Source of the DNA: an uncultured Alphaproteobacteria bacterium
GTDB taxonomy: Bacteria; Pseudomonadota; Alphaproteobacteria; Reyranellales; Reyranellaceae
Reading direction: 5' to 3'
Assembly (NCBI GenBank): GCA_903929895.1
Contig: CAIYWM010000507.1
Span: 1-12,016 of the forward strand
DNA length: 12,016 nucleotides
Part shown: one piece after another, positions 1-6,928 of the stretch
How positions within the stretch are numbered: position 1 is the first letter of the stretch
Layout: each line of letters opens with the position of its first letter
The notes under the pieces: model-generated
Told to the model about the DNA's origin: nothing
What the model saw: the letters and a program-made list of their open reading frames with translations, nothing else
Database searches by the model: none
Made by a program: the position numbers and the translations under genes

Positions 1-10
1 CCGGGCTTGT

Positions 11-44
11 AAACACACCTCCCCATTCAAATGGGGAGGTGTTT
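11..44 (-). terminator. Hairpin just after hyuB, probable transcription terminator
   Basis: A perfect 12-bp stem (15-26 paired with 31-42, core CACCTCCCC / GGGGAGGTG) closes a 4-base TCAA loop. It begins five bases past the hyuB stop codon (48-50, minus strand). On the minus strand the bases after the stem are GTTTAC, so the U-tract is short and this is a weak or non-classical intrinsic terminator. The near-symmetric flanks (AAAC...GTTTG) mean it could also serve a converging gene beyond the left edge. The stem is clear; the terminator role is inferred from position. Confidence 0.55.
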
Positions 45-47
45 GAA

Positions 48-1715
48 CTACTCGGCCGCCAGCTTCCGCGCCGTGCGCGGATCGCGCGTGAGGAGGCCGT
101 CGCCCAAGTCGCGGTCGATCATCGCGTCGGGACGCTCGACGACCCGGCCGAAGCCCGCGCCGCCGCCCACGAACATCTCGACGATGTCGCCCTTAACGAG
201 ATCCAAGGCGGCCTTGCTCTTCAGTTCCTCGACGCTGCCGTTGGCGCGGAAGACGCGGCAGGAACCGCGCTGGCCGGGTTCGCCGCCCAAAAGGCCTTCG
301 GGCGCCAGGCGGAAGCGGTCGGAGTAGATGGCGAGTTGCACGTCGTCGCGCAGGATCTCGCAGCGCCGCGTGAAGCCCGCGCCGCCGCGTCGTGCGCCCA
401 GGCCGAATGAGTCCGGCGCCAGCTCGTAGCCGACGATGCGGAAGAAGCTGTAGTCGATGTCGAGCGATTCGACCGGCGCGTTGGAGCAGTTGCTGAGCGG
501 CGAATCGACGGCGTCGCAGCCGTCGGCCTCCCTCGAGGCGCCGTAGCCGCCGCCGAAGATTTCGAGATAGACGCTATAACCCTTCTCGCCGAGATGGCTC
601 AGGCAGAAGGCGGTGGTGCAGTCGAAGCCGGTGGCGATCACCTTGTCGGGCAGCGCCTGGGCCATCGCCTTCATCACCGCGTTGAAGACGCGATAGGCCG
701 GGATCATGCGCGCCCGCACCGGTGCCGGCGACCGCGGATTGAGCAGCGAGCCGTACGGCACCTTGATGGTGATCGGCCGCGCCATGCCCTCGTTATAGGG
801 GATGTCGGGACTGGTCAGCACCGACTTCACGCAGGACAGCGCGGCCGAGAGCGTGCTGGAGTAGGGGCAGTTGAGGTTGCGCTTCACCTGCGCACAGGTG
901 CCCTCGAAATCGATCTCGACCGAATCCTCGGAGATCGTGACCTTGGCCTTCACCACCAGCGGCTCGTCGGTGAGGCCGTCGTCGTCGACCGCATCCTCGC
1001 CGTAGAAGGTGCCCTTGGGCGCCTGGGCGATGGCCGCGCGCACGCGGCGCTCGGAATAATCCTGCATCTCGCGCATCGCCGCCTCGACCTTGTCGGTGCC
1101 GTAGCGCTCGCAGAGCTGCTTCACCCGCATCACGCCGATGGCGTTGGCGGCGAACTGGGCGTTGAAGTCGCCGATGGTCAGGTCGGGCACGCGCACGTTG
1201 GCCGTCACCAGCCGCTCGAACGAGCCGCCGTTCCAGTCGTGTTCGAAACTGTAGCGTGAGGGCGGGAAGCGCAGCCCCTCCTGGTAGACGTCGGAGGCGT
1301 GGATGTTGAGGCCGGGCGCGCCGCCGCCGAGGTCGAGATGATGCGCCACCGAGGCGCCGAAGCCCACCACCCGGCCGGCGACGAAGATCGGCGTGAAGAT
1401 GAAGACGTCCGGGATGTGCTGGCCGCCCTCGAACGGGTCGTTGTTGATCAGGAAGTCGCCTTCCTTCAGCGTCTCGACGGGATGGCGGCGCAGGCAGGCG
1501 CGCAGGGTCTCGCCGATGGGCCCGAGCTGCATCGGGATCAGCTCGGCCTGCGCCACCGTGTTGCCGTCGCGATCCATCAGGCCCGCCGAGCCGTCACGCG
1601 CTTCGCGCAGGATGGTCGAGTAGGCGGAGCGGATCAGCTTCACGCCCATCTCGCGGGCGGCGGCGATCAGCGCCTGGCTGATGACGGCATAGTCGATCGG
1701 ACCGAGCTGGCTCAT
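48..1715 (-). CDS. hyuB: Hydantoinase B / oxoprolinase-type subunit (HyuB)
   Basis: A 555-residue protein of the hydantoinase B/oxoprolinase family, close to the usual length of about 550-600. It pairs with HyuA in enzymes that use ATP to open or carboxylate cyclic amides or ketones (N-methylhydantoinase, 5-oxoprolinase and acetophenone carboxylase types). Visible family segments are NDPFEGGQHIPD at residues 92-103, HHLDLGG at 125-131 (probable metal-binding His/Asp), a Gly-rich central region, and a C-terminal GGGAGFG turn. The ATG start overlaps the hyuA stop as ATGA (1712-1715), with GGAG six bases upstream, so the two are translationally coupled. The long upstream extension of this reading frame is antisense noise inside hyuA. 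The protein is cytoplasmic, with no signal peptide. The substrate cannot be read from the sequence. Confidence 0.93.
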   Translation of the reverse strand: MSQLGPIDYAVISQALIAAAREMGVKLIRSAYSTILREARDGSAGLMDRDGNTVAQAELIPMQLGPIGETLRACLRRHPVETLKEGDFLINNDPFEGGQHIPDVFIFTPIFVAGRVVGFGASVAHHLDLGGGAPGLNIHASDVYQEGLRFPPSRYSFEHDWNGGSFERLVTANVRVPDLTIGDFNAQFAANAIGVMRVKQLCERYGTDKVEAAMREMQDYSERRVRAAIAQAPKGTFYGEDAVDDDGLTDEPLVVKAKVTISEDSVEIDFEGTCAQVKRNLNCPYSSTLSAALSCVKSVLTSPDIPYNEGMARPITIKVPYGSLLNPRSPAPVRARMIPAYRVFNAVMKAMAQALPDKVIATGFDCTTAFCLSHLGEKGYSVYLEIFGGGYGASREADGCDAVDSPLSNCSNAPVESLDIDYSFFRIVGYELAPDSFGLGARRGGAGFTRRCEILRDDVQLAIYSDRFRLAPEGLLGGEPGQRGSCRVFRANGSVEELKSKAALDLVKGDIVEMFVGGGAGFGRVVERPDAMIDRDLGDGLLTRDPRTARKLAAE

Positions 1716-3727
1716 GGCGATCTCCGGAGGATCAGATTGTCCGCCGCATCGAGCCCGGCGGTCCAGCCCGGCGGCACCCAGGTCGTGGCGGTGTAGCCCT
1801 CGATGACGGCCGGGCCGACGATCTGCTGGCCCGCGGCCAGCGCCTCGGCCGTGTGACGGTCGCAGTCGAGCCAGGCCTCGTCGTGGAAGATCTTCGCCTG
1901 CTCGGGCGCGCGGGCGGCGAGCTTCTCGCGGTCGAGCTTCGGCGCGCCGCCGATGGGAAGCGTGGCGCCGACCCTCAGGGTCACGATCTCGACGGGACGG
2001 TCGAGCGTGGCGCCGTGCATGAAGGTGCGGTGGTGGGCGTCGGCGAACAGGCCGGCGAGATAGGCCGCGTCGAGCGAGCCCAGTCGATCGGCCGGAATCT
2101 CGACGCCGACCTCGAAGGCCTGGCCGACGAAGCGCATGTCGAGCGTATGGGTGTAGTCGAGCGCGCCCGGCAGCTTCATCTCGGCGAACTGCGCGGCAAG
2201 GCGCTCGCGCATCGCGGCGAAGAGGTGGCCGGCCTCGCGGGCCGCCGCGTCGTCGAGCTTCATCTTGCGCGTCACGGCATCGAACTTGGTGTAGTCCGAG
2301 GCGACCAGCCCGTAGGCCGAGATCACGCCGGCATTGGGTGGCACCACGATGGTCGAGATGCCGAGCTCCTCGGCGATGCGCGCGGCATGCAGCGGGCCCG
2401 CGCCGCCGAACGGCACCAGCGCATAGTCGCGCGGATCGCGGCCGCGCTCGGTCGAGACGAGCTGGATGGCGCGCACGATGTTGGCGTCGGCGAGCTGCAG
2501 GGCCGAGGACGCGGCCTGCTCGACACTCAAGGCAAAGCGTTCGGCCAGCGGCTCGAAGGCGCGACGCGCCGCCTCGCCGTCGAGCTTCATGCGGCCGCCG
2601 AGGAACGCGCCCGGTCGGATCGTGCCGATCACGATATGCGCATCGGTCGTCGCGGGCTCGGTGCCGCCGCGGCCGTAGCAGGCGGGGCCGGGATCGGCGC
2701 CGGCGCTCTGCGGACCGACCCTCAGCATGCCGCCATCGTCGACCCAGGCGAGCGAGCCGCCGCCGGCGCCCACCGAGACGATGTCGAGCACCGGTGTGCG
2801 GATCGGCAGGCCGTCGATCTCCGTCTCGGCCGCGAGCGACGGCCGGCCGTCCTGCACCAGGCAGACGTCGGTCGAGGTGCCGCCCATGGCGAAAGTGATG
2901 AGGTCCCTGAACCCGGAGCGGGCCGCCTGGCGCGTGGCGCCGACAACGCCGGCCGCGGGACCGGAATAGAGCGCCGTGATCGCGCTCTGGCGCATCGCCT
3001 CGGCGGGCAGGCGTCCGCCGTTGGACTGCATCACCGTGAAGCGGCCCTTGAAGCCCGCCTCGGCGAGTTTGCCTTCGAAGCGGTGCAGGTAGCCGTCGAT
3101 CACCGGCTGCACATAGGCCGAGAGCAAGGTCGTCGAGGCGCGCTCGAATTCGCGGAACTCGCGCGCCACTTGGTGGCTGCAGGTCACGAGCACGCCCGGC
3201 AGTGCCTCGCCTATCAGTGCGGCGAGGCGCTTCTCGTGCACCGGATCGGCATAGGCATTCAGCAGGCAGATCGCGATCGCGCGGTAGCCGCCGTCCCGGA
3301 GGGCGGGCAGCAGCTCGGCCTTGACCTTCGCTTCGTCGAGCGGCGTTTCGACCGAGCCGTCGGCGCGCAGCCGCTCGACCGCCTCGAAGCAGTCCTTGCG
3401 GCGCACCGGCGGTGCGGGCTTCGCATAGAAGAGATCGTAGATGTTGCGCCGGTCGTGGCGCTGCATGAACAGCAGGTCGCGGAAGCCCGCTGTCGCGACG
3501 AAGGCCACGGTCGCGCCCTTGCGCTCCAGCACGGCATTGGTGGCGACGGTCGAGCCGTGGCCGAGATCCTCGATGCGCGCGAGATCGATCCCCGAAGCCG
3601 TCAGCGCCGCGAAGGCGCCGACATCGGGCGACTTCGGTGTGCTCGGCACCTTGGTGACGACCAGCCGGCCGCCCTCGACGGCGACGAGGTCGGTGAATGT
3701 TCCGCCAACCTCGACTCCGACGCGCAT
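1712..3727 (-). CDS. hyuA: Hydantoinase A / oxoprolinase-type ATP-binding subunit (HyuA)
   Basis: A 671-residue protein of the hydantoinase/oxoprolinase A family (usually about 650-700), the ASKHA-like subunit that binds and hydrolyses ATP. An N-terminal domain (about 2-180) opens with GVEVGGTFTD at 4-13. The main domain (about 200-490) carries SNGG at 235-238, SGPAAGVVGA at 255-264, MGGTSTDV at 281-288, GAGGGS at 320-325 and SAGADPGPACYGRGG at 341-355. The C-terminal part continues to 671. Family proteins usually have Asp where this one has Glu6 and Ala280, before the two glycine motifs. It starts 12 bp after the ubiK stop, with a GGGA element nearby, and ends in a 4-bp overlap with hyuB, so all three genes probably share a transcript. 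Assignment to the family is firm; the substrate (hydantoin, oxoproline or other) is unknown. Confidence 0.94.
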   Translation of the reverse strand: MRVGVEVGGTFTDLVAVEGGRLVVTKVPSTPKSPDVGAFAALTASGIDLARIEDLGHGSTVATNAVLERKGATVAFVATAGFRDLLFMQRHDRRNIYDLFYAKPAPPVRRKDCFEAVERLRADGSVETPLDEAKVKAELLPALRDGGYRAIAICLLNAYADPVHEKRLAALIGEALPGVLVTCSHQVAREFREFERASTTLLSAYVQPVIDGYLHRFEGKLAEAGFKGRFTVMQSNGGRLPAEAMRQSAITALYSGPAAGVVGATRQAARSGFRDLITFAMGGTSTDVCLVQDGRPSLAAETEIDGLPIRTPVLDIVSVGAGGGSLAWVDDGGMLRVGPQSAGADPGPACYGRGGTEPATTDAHIVIGTIRPGAFLGGRMKLDGEAARRAFEPLAERFALSVEQAASSALQLADANIVRAIQLVSTERGRDPRDYALVPFGGAGPLHAARIAEELGISTIVVPPNAGVISAYGLVASDYTKFDAVTRKMKLDDAAAREAGHLFAAMRERLAAQFAEMKLPGALDYTHTLDMRFVGQAFEVGVEIPADRLGSLDAAYLAGLFADAHHRTFMHGATLDRPVEIVTLRVGATLPIGGAPKLDREKLAARAPEQAKIFHDEAWLDCDRHTAEALAAGQQIVGPAVIEGYTATTWVPPGWTAGLDAADNLILRRSP

Positions 3728-3739
3728 CGTTCCCGCGTC

Positions 3740-4006
3740 CTACGCTTCGGGGCTGGAGGGGCCGGCGAGCCTGGCCTGCAGATCGGCGATCTGCTTCCTC
3801 AGCTCCTCGTTTTCCTCGCGCGCCTTGGCGGCCATCGCCTTCACGGCGTCGAACTCGTCGCGCCGCGGAATGTCCATGCCGTCCAGGATCTTGGCGATCT
3901 GGTCGCGCACGCGGGCCTCGACCTCGTCCTTCATGCCGGTCAGCGCGCCCATGGCGCCGTTGGCCACCTTGGTGAGGTCGTCGATGAACGGATTGCGGGT
4001 TTGCAT
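3740..4006 (-). CDS. ubiK: UbiK/BMFP family accessory protein (ubiquinone biosynthesis)
   Basis: An 88-residue protein of the BMFP (YqiC/UbiK) family, near the usual 80-100 residues. In Enterobacteria UbiK assists aerobic ubiquinone synthesis with UbiJ, and the family is known for membrane-fusogenic activity. The N-terminal part (NPFIDDLTKVANGAMGAL, residues 5-22) is the typical amphipathic segment. The centre has DIPRRDEFDAVKAMAAKAREE (in 45-65). Residues 60-80 form a heptad-rich coiled coil with Glu/Leu/Lys spacing, which normally drives trimerisation. The ATG at 4006 is chosen because AGGAGA lies seven bases upstream and the family N-terminus begins there; the longer open frame upstream runs through antisense crotonase sequence. 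It is the first gene of the minus-strand unit with hyuA 12 bp downstream, an unusual partner. Confidence 0.88.
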   Translation of the reverse strand: MQTRNPFIDDLTKVANGAMGALTGMKDEVEARVRDQIAKILDGMDIPRRDEFDAVKAMAAKAREENEELRKQIADLQARLAGPSSPEA

Positions 4007-4027
4007 GGCAGGTCTCCTGATGCGGCG

Positions 4028-4057
4028 AGTATGGGCGGCTGGTAGCATCCGGCGCAA
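4028..4057 (-). promoter_or_regulatory. Candidate promoter for ubiK-hyuA-hyuB
   Basis: On the minus strand TTGCGC (4057-4052) and CATACT (4033-4028) are separated by 18 bp, about 22 bp ahead of the ubiK start. Both hexamers resemble a sigma70-type promoter only in part. The 69-bp gap between ubiK and the divergent crotonase gene must hold promoters for both directions, which is the main support. Confidence 0.35.
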
Positions 4058-4075
4058 GAAGCACTGGAGGACGCC

Positions 4076-4810
4076 GTGGGTCTGGTCAAAGTCGAGTCGA
4101 GCGAAGGCATCACCACCATCACCATGATGCGCCCGGAGAAGCGCAACGCGCTGACCCAGGAGCTGTGCGACGGTCTCTACGAGGCCTATCGCGCCTTCGA
4201 GGAGGGCGACGACCAGGTCGCGGTGCTGCAGGCCGACGGTCCTGCCTTCTGCGTGGGCGCCGACCTGCACAATCCGCCCGCCGCCATGTGGAAGGCCGTG
4301 CCGCATGTCAGCCACGCCCTGACCAAGCCGGTCATTGCCGCCACCCAGGGCTGGGTGATCGGCGGCGGTATCTGCCTCGTGATGACCTGTGATCTCATGG
4401 TGTCTGCCGATACCACGAAGTTCATGTACCCTGAGGCAAAGGTCGGCGTGTTTGGTGGGCTGATGCCGGGCATCGTCTCGCGCATGCCGCACAAGGTTGC
4501 GATGGAGCTGCTGCTGCTCGGCGAGGAAATCTCGGTGAAGCGCGCCTACGACGTGGGCTTCGTGAACAAGGTCGTGCCGCTCGGTCAGGAGCGTGCCGAG
4601 GCGCGCCGCATGGCCAAGGTCATTGCCGAGTCCGCGCCGCTCGTGATCCGCACCCTGCGCGACTTCGCCAACCAGACGCTGCCGCGCGGGCCCGCCGAGG
4701 TCTTCGTGCCGGAGCGCTACAAGCTCGAGACCATCGCCAATTCCGAGGATCGCAAGGAGGGCGCCGCGGCCTTCCGCGAGAAGCGGACGCCCCGGTTCAA
4801 GGGACGCTGA
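4076..4810 (+). CDS. Enoyl-CoA hydratase/isomerase family protein (crotonase fold)
   Basis: A 244-residue crotonase-superfamily protein of ordinary length (about 245-265). These enzymes act on acyl-CoA thioesters in fatty-acid or related degradation. The GTG start at 4076 follows GGAGG by five bases; no better in-frame start exists. The first oxyanion-hole segment is AFCVGADL at 57-64, and the second is GWVIGGG at 92-98. In classical enoyl-CoA hydratase the Glu of GGGCELA pairs with the Glu of QPE twenty residues later. Here the first position is Cys100 (GGGICLV) and the second is Glu120 (YPEAKVG). With one Glu kept, the protein may be an isomerase, a hydrolase-like member or another crotonase reaction rather than a standard hydratase. 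It is the first gene of an operon with proC five bases downstream. Family is certain, reaction is not. Confidence 0.9.
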   Translation: MGLVKVESSEGITTITMMRPEKRNALTQELCDGLYEAYRAFEEGDDQVAVLQADGPAFCVGADLHNPPAAMWKAVPHVSHALTKPVIAATQGWVIGGGICLVMTCDLMVSADTTKFMYPEAKVGVFGGLMPGIVSRMPHKVAMELLLLGEEISVKRAYDVGFVNKVVPLGQERAEARRMAKVIAESAPLVIRTLRDFANQTLPRGPAEVFVPERYKLETIANSEDRKEGAAAFREKRTPRFKGR

Positions 4811-4815
4811 CCGCC

Positions 4816-5613
4816 ATGGGCAAGCTGCTGCTGGTCGGTTGCGGGAAGATGGGCGGTGCCATGCTGGACGGCTGGCTGGCGCGCGGCCTCCCGGCTGCCG
4901 ACATCGTCGTCGCCGAGCCGGTCGAGGCGATCCGTCCGCGGCACGCCGGCGTCCGCGTGGTCTCGTCCTCGGCCGAAATGCAGGAGACGCCCGGGATCGT
5001 TGTGCTGGCGGTCAAGCCGCAGTCGATGGACGAGACGCTGGTCGATCTCCGGCGGTTTGCCGGACAGGGGTCGGTCTTCCTGTCGATCGCGGCCGGCAAG
5101 ACCCTGGGCTATTTCGCCGCCCGTCTCGGCCATGCGGCAAAGATCGTCCGCTCCATGCCCAACACGCCGGCGGCGGTGCGGCAGGGCATCACCGTCGCCA
5201 CCGCGGCGGCGAGCGTGACGGCGGCGGAAAAGAAGCGCTGTCACGAGTTGCTGGAGGCGGTCGGCCAGGTTCTGTGGGCCGACGACGAGGCGCTGATCGA
5301 TCCCGTCACCGCCCTGTCCGGCAGCGGCCCGGCCTATGTCTTCCTGCTGGTCGAGGCGATGGCGGAAGCGGGTGTGAAGGCCGGGCTGCCGGCCGACATG
5401 GCCATGCAGCTTGCCCGCGCGACGGTGGTGGGAAGCGGCGAACTTCTGAAGCAGTCCCCGGAGCCGGCGTCGCAGCTGCGCGTTAACGTCACCAGTCCCG
5501 GCGGCACGACCGCCGCAGCCTTGCAGGTCCTGATGGCAACCGACGGCATCCAACCGGTTTTCGACAAGGCCCTGGCGGCCGCCTCGCACCGTTCGAAGGA
5601 GTTGGCAGGGTGA
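4816..5613 (+). CDS. proC: Pyrroline-5-carboxylate reductase (ProC)
   Basis: A 265-residue cytosolic enzyme, close to the usual 265-280, that reduces 1-pyrroline-5-carboxylate to L-proline with NAD(P)H. The N-terminal Rossmann fold begins with LLVGCGKMGGAM (residues 4-15, the GxGxMG nucleotide-binding turn). VVLAVKPQ appears in the middle of that domain. The C-terminal dimerisation and active-site region has the family signature ALSGSGPAYVFLLVEAMAEAG followed by NVTSPGGTTAAAL near the end. The ATG at 4816 lies five bases after the crotonase stop, and the stop overlaps the next gene's GTG by four bases (GTGA), so translation is likely coupled on both sides. Nothing looks truncated. The crotonase and TetR partners have no obvious role in proline synthesis. 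Confidence 0.96.
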   Translation: MGKLLLVGCGKMGGAMLDGWLARGLPAADIVVAEPVEAIRPRHAGVRVVSSSAEMQETPGIVVLAVKPQSMDETLVDLRRFAGQGSVFLSIAAGKTLGYFAARLGHAAKIVRSMPNTPAAVRQGITVATAAASVTAAEKKRCHELLEAVGQVLWADDEALIDPVTALSGSGPAYVFLLVEAMAEAGVKAGLPADMAMQLARATVVGSGELLKQSPEPASQLRVNVTSPGGTTAAALQVLMATDGIQPVFDKALAAASHRSKELAG

Positions 5614-6245
5614 GTGAAGCTCCCATCCAGGCGCGGGAGAAGGCTCTCGAGGCCTTCCTCGGCCTGATCGCCGAGAAGGGCTATGTCGACGTCTCGCTAC
5701 GCGAGGTGGCCGAGGCGGCGGGGCTGGGCTTTGCCGATGTCTATCGCTTCTATCCCAACAAGCTCTCGCTGGCGGCGGCCTTCATGGCCCGCATCGATGC
5801 GGAAGTGATGGCCGGGACGCCGTCTTCGACCGACCCGGAGGAGACGCCGCGCGACCGCCTGTTCGACGTGATGATGCGCCGCTACGACGCGCTGAGGCCC
5901 CATCGCGCGGCTCTGCGCGCGCTGCGCCGTGCGGGCACGCGCGACCCGATGCTGGCGATCGCGATGGGCCCGCCCCTGCGTCGCTCCATGGCGGCGATGC
6001 TGGAAGCCGCGTCGGTCGCCAGCGACGGCTTGCCCGGTGCGCTGCGGCAGAACGGGCTGCTGGCCATCCACTACGCCGTGTCGCGGGTGTTCGACCGCGA
6101 CGAATCCCAGGATCTTTCCAAGACCATGGCAGCCCTGGACAACCGCCTGAAGACAGCGGAGCGCTGGTCGCAACTCTTTGACAGATATGTGAAATCTCCG
6201 GATGGTGGCGTTCCGCCGGGCGCTTCGGTTTCGCCCGAGGCGTGA
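5610..6245 (+). CDS. TetR-type transcriptional regulator
   Basis: A 211-residue protein, typical TetR length. Residues about 8-55 are a TetR-type N-terminal helix-turn-helix domain: EKGYVDVSLREVAEAAGLGF at 22-41 and DVYRFYPNKLSL at 43-54 match the usual pattern of aaGvs...Yr.F..K..L. The rest is helical and variable, as expected for a ligand or dimer domain. A late TMAALDNRL segment recalls a C-terminal pattern I associate with alphaproteobacterial TetR/COQ9-like proteins, but that is only an impression. The GTG start is chosen because it overlaps the proC stop (GTGA, 5610-5613) and has AGGAG about seven bases upstream. Targets are unknown; it could control its own operon or the phasin gene just downstream. 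The ligand cannot be inferred. Confidence 0.88.
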   Translation: MSEAPIQAREKALEAFLGLIAEKGYVDVSLREVAEAAGLGFADVYRFYPNKLSLAAAFMARIDAEVMAGTPSSTDPEETPRDRLFDVMMRRYDALRPHRAALRALRRAGTRDPMLAIAMGPPLRRSMAAMLEAASVASDGLPGALRQNGLLAIHYAVSRVFDRDESQDLSKTMAALDNRLKTAERWSQLFDRYVKSPDGGVPPGASVSPEA

Positions 6246-6248
6246 ATA

Positions 6249-6267
6249 TTTTGTGCAGTGCACAAAA
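6249..6267. promoter_or_regulatory. PhaR-type operator, box 1 (19-bp perfect palindrome)
   Basis: TTTTGTGCAGTGCACAAAA is a perfect palindrome around G6258, starting three bases after the TetR stop codon and just upstream of the phasin -35 element. Its part TGCAGTGCACAA (6254-6265) fits the TGC-rich PhaR consensus I recall for Bradyrhizobium, TGCRNYGCASMA. PhaR represses phasin genes when no polyhydroxyalkanoate is present. The palindrome is seen; the PhaR assignment is inferred from motif and gene context. Confidence 0.72.
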
Positions 6268-6274
6268 ACATCCC

Positions 6275-6302
6275 TTGACTCGCTGCAATGCATCCCTAAA
6301 TT
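6275..6302 (+). promoter_or_regulatory. Phasin gene promoter
   Basis: TTGACT (6275-6280) and TAAATT (6297-6302) are 16 bp apart, a good sigma70-type match for an alphaproteobacterium. Transcription would begin near 6309, leaving a leader of about 65 bases before the phasin ATG. One TGC-rich box lies upstream, one between the hexamers and one just after the start point, which suits repression by a PhaR-like protein. Confidence 0.62.
6284..6292. promoter_or_regulatory. PhaR-type operator, box 2 (in promoter spacer)
   Basis: TGCAATGCA repeats the TGCA-N-TGCA core of box 1 exactly 30 bp downstream and sits between the -35 and -10 elements. It fits the first nine positions of TGCRNYGCASMA but not the tail (next base T). 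Bound protein here would block RNA polymerase directly. Confidence 0.55.
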
Positions 6303-6313
6303 GAGCTTCATTG

Positions 6314-6322
6314 TGCACCGCA
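6314..6322. promoter_or_regulatory. PhaR-type operator, box 3 (early transcribed region)
   Basis: TGCACCGCA lies exactly 30 bp after box 2, a few bases past the likely transcription start. With its next three bases (GCA) it fully fits the recalled PhaR consensus TGCRNYGCASMA. The wider TTGTGCACCGCAGCAA is a near-palindrome similar to box 1. Confidence 0.6.
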
Positions 6323-6373
6323 GCAAAGCGGGGCACCCCAGCTCAGCCTTGCTTCGTCCCTCAGGAGATTTCC

Positions 6374-6808
6374 ATGTACGCCAACGGTGCCTTCAAGAAC
6401 CCCTTCGCCGACTTCGACTTCAGCAAGATCTCCGGTGAGTTCAAGCTCCCGACGATGAACGTCGAGACGTTCGTCGAGACCGCTCGCAAGAACTTCGCGA
6501 CCATGACCTCGCTCAACACCGCCGCCGTCGAGCAGATGAAGACGATCGCGCAGCGCCAGGGCGACATGGTCCGCGCCGCGATGGAAGACCTCTCCAAGCA
6601 CGGCAGCGAAGTCCTCGCCGCTGCGACCGTCGAGGAGAAGGCCGCCAAGCAGATCGACTTCATGAAGAAGACCTACGAGTCGGCGATCACCAACTCGAAG
6701 GAACTGGCCGACCTCTACACCAAGGGCCAGGCCGACGCCGTGACGGCGCTGAGCGCCCGCGTCGCCGAGCTGACCGAAGAGGTCAAGGCCGCGATCGCCA
6801 AGAAGTAA
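6374..6808 (+). CDS. Phasin family protein (PHA granule-associated)
   Basis: A 144-residue helical protein of the phasin family, which coats polyhydroxyalkanoate granules in the cytoplasm and controls their number and size. It begins MYANGAFKNPFADFDFSK. The aromatic NPFADFDF segment is followed by a long amphipathic helical stretch (about 30-140) rich in Ala, Glu and Lys, including FVETARKNFATMTSLN, QGDMVRAAMEDL, YESAITNSKELADLY and SARVAELTEEVKAAIAKK. There are no cysteines and no signal peptide. The ATG at 6374 has AGGAG six to nine bases upstream; an earlier in-frame ATG at 6311 would put coding sequence through the operator and has no ribosome site. Strong preference for C/G-ending codons fits high expression. 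It stands alone, with its own promoter and terminator. Confidence 0.93.
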   Translation: MYANGAFKNPFADFDFSKISGEFKLPTMNVETFVETARKNFATMTSLNTAAVEQMKTIAQRQGDMVRAAMEDLSKHGSEVLAAATVEEKAAKQIDFMKKTYESAITNSKELADLYTKGQADAVTALSARVAELTEEVKAAIAKK

Positions 6809-6849
6809 GCGTTTTAGAGTAAGCGTGGGTCGGCCTGTCGCCGATCCGG

Positions 6850-6882
6850 AAAAGGGGCCGCGTACGTGGCCCCTTTTCTTTT
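6850..6882 (+). terminator. Rho-independent terminator after phasin gene
   Basis: A perfect 10-bp stem, AAAAGGGGCC (6850-6859) with GGCCCCTTTT (6868-6877), closes an 8-base loop. The T-rich right arm runs into CTTTTG, giving a classical intrinsic terminator 41 bp after the phasin stop. It isolates the phasin transcript from csaA. Confidence 0.9.
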
Positions 6883-6891
6883 GCCCACCCT

Positions 6892-6919
6892 TTGTCTTTC
6901 GATCGCGCCGCTCTAGTTT
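6892..6919 (+). promoter_or_regulatory. Candidate promoter for csaA
   Basis: TTGTCT (6892-6897) and TAGTTT (6914-6919) are 16 bp apart, directly after the phasin terminator. The start point would fall only a few bases before the csaA ATG, so the mRNA would have almost no leader. The match is moderate. Confidence 0.35.
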
Positions 6920-6928
6920 CGGGGCAGC

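Noticed and set aside
1853..4045. 730-codon plus-strand open frame antisense to hyuA
   Set aside because: Composition is that of a mirror frame of a GC-rich gene, rich in His, Arg, Gly and Glu, with no recognisable domain; hyuA on the other strand has clear family motifs.
1716..4064. Very long minus-strand extension upstream of hyuB in the same reading frame (1338 codons in total)
   Set aside because: It lies within hyuA in another frame and has low-complexity Arg/Ala/Gly-rich sequence typical of GC-rich shadow frames; real similarity begins at the ATG at 1715.
4007..4492. Long N-terminal extension of UbiK into the crotonase gene
   Set aside because: It is antisense to a well-supported crotonase, and the family N-terminus and Shine-Dalgarno both point to the ATG at 4006.
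6311..6373. Longer phasin start at 6311
   Set aside because: It would translate the third operator box at the transcription start, lacks a ribosome site, and adds residues unlike phasin N-termini.
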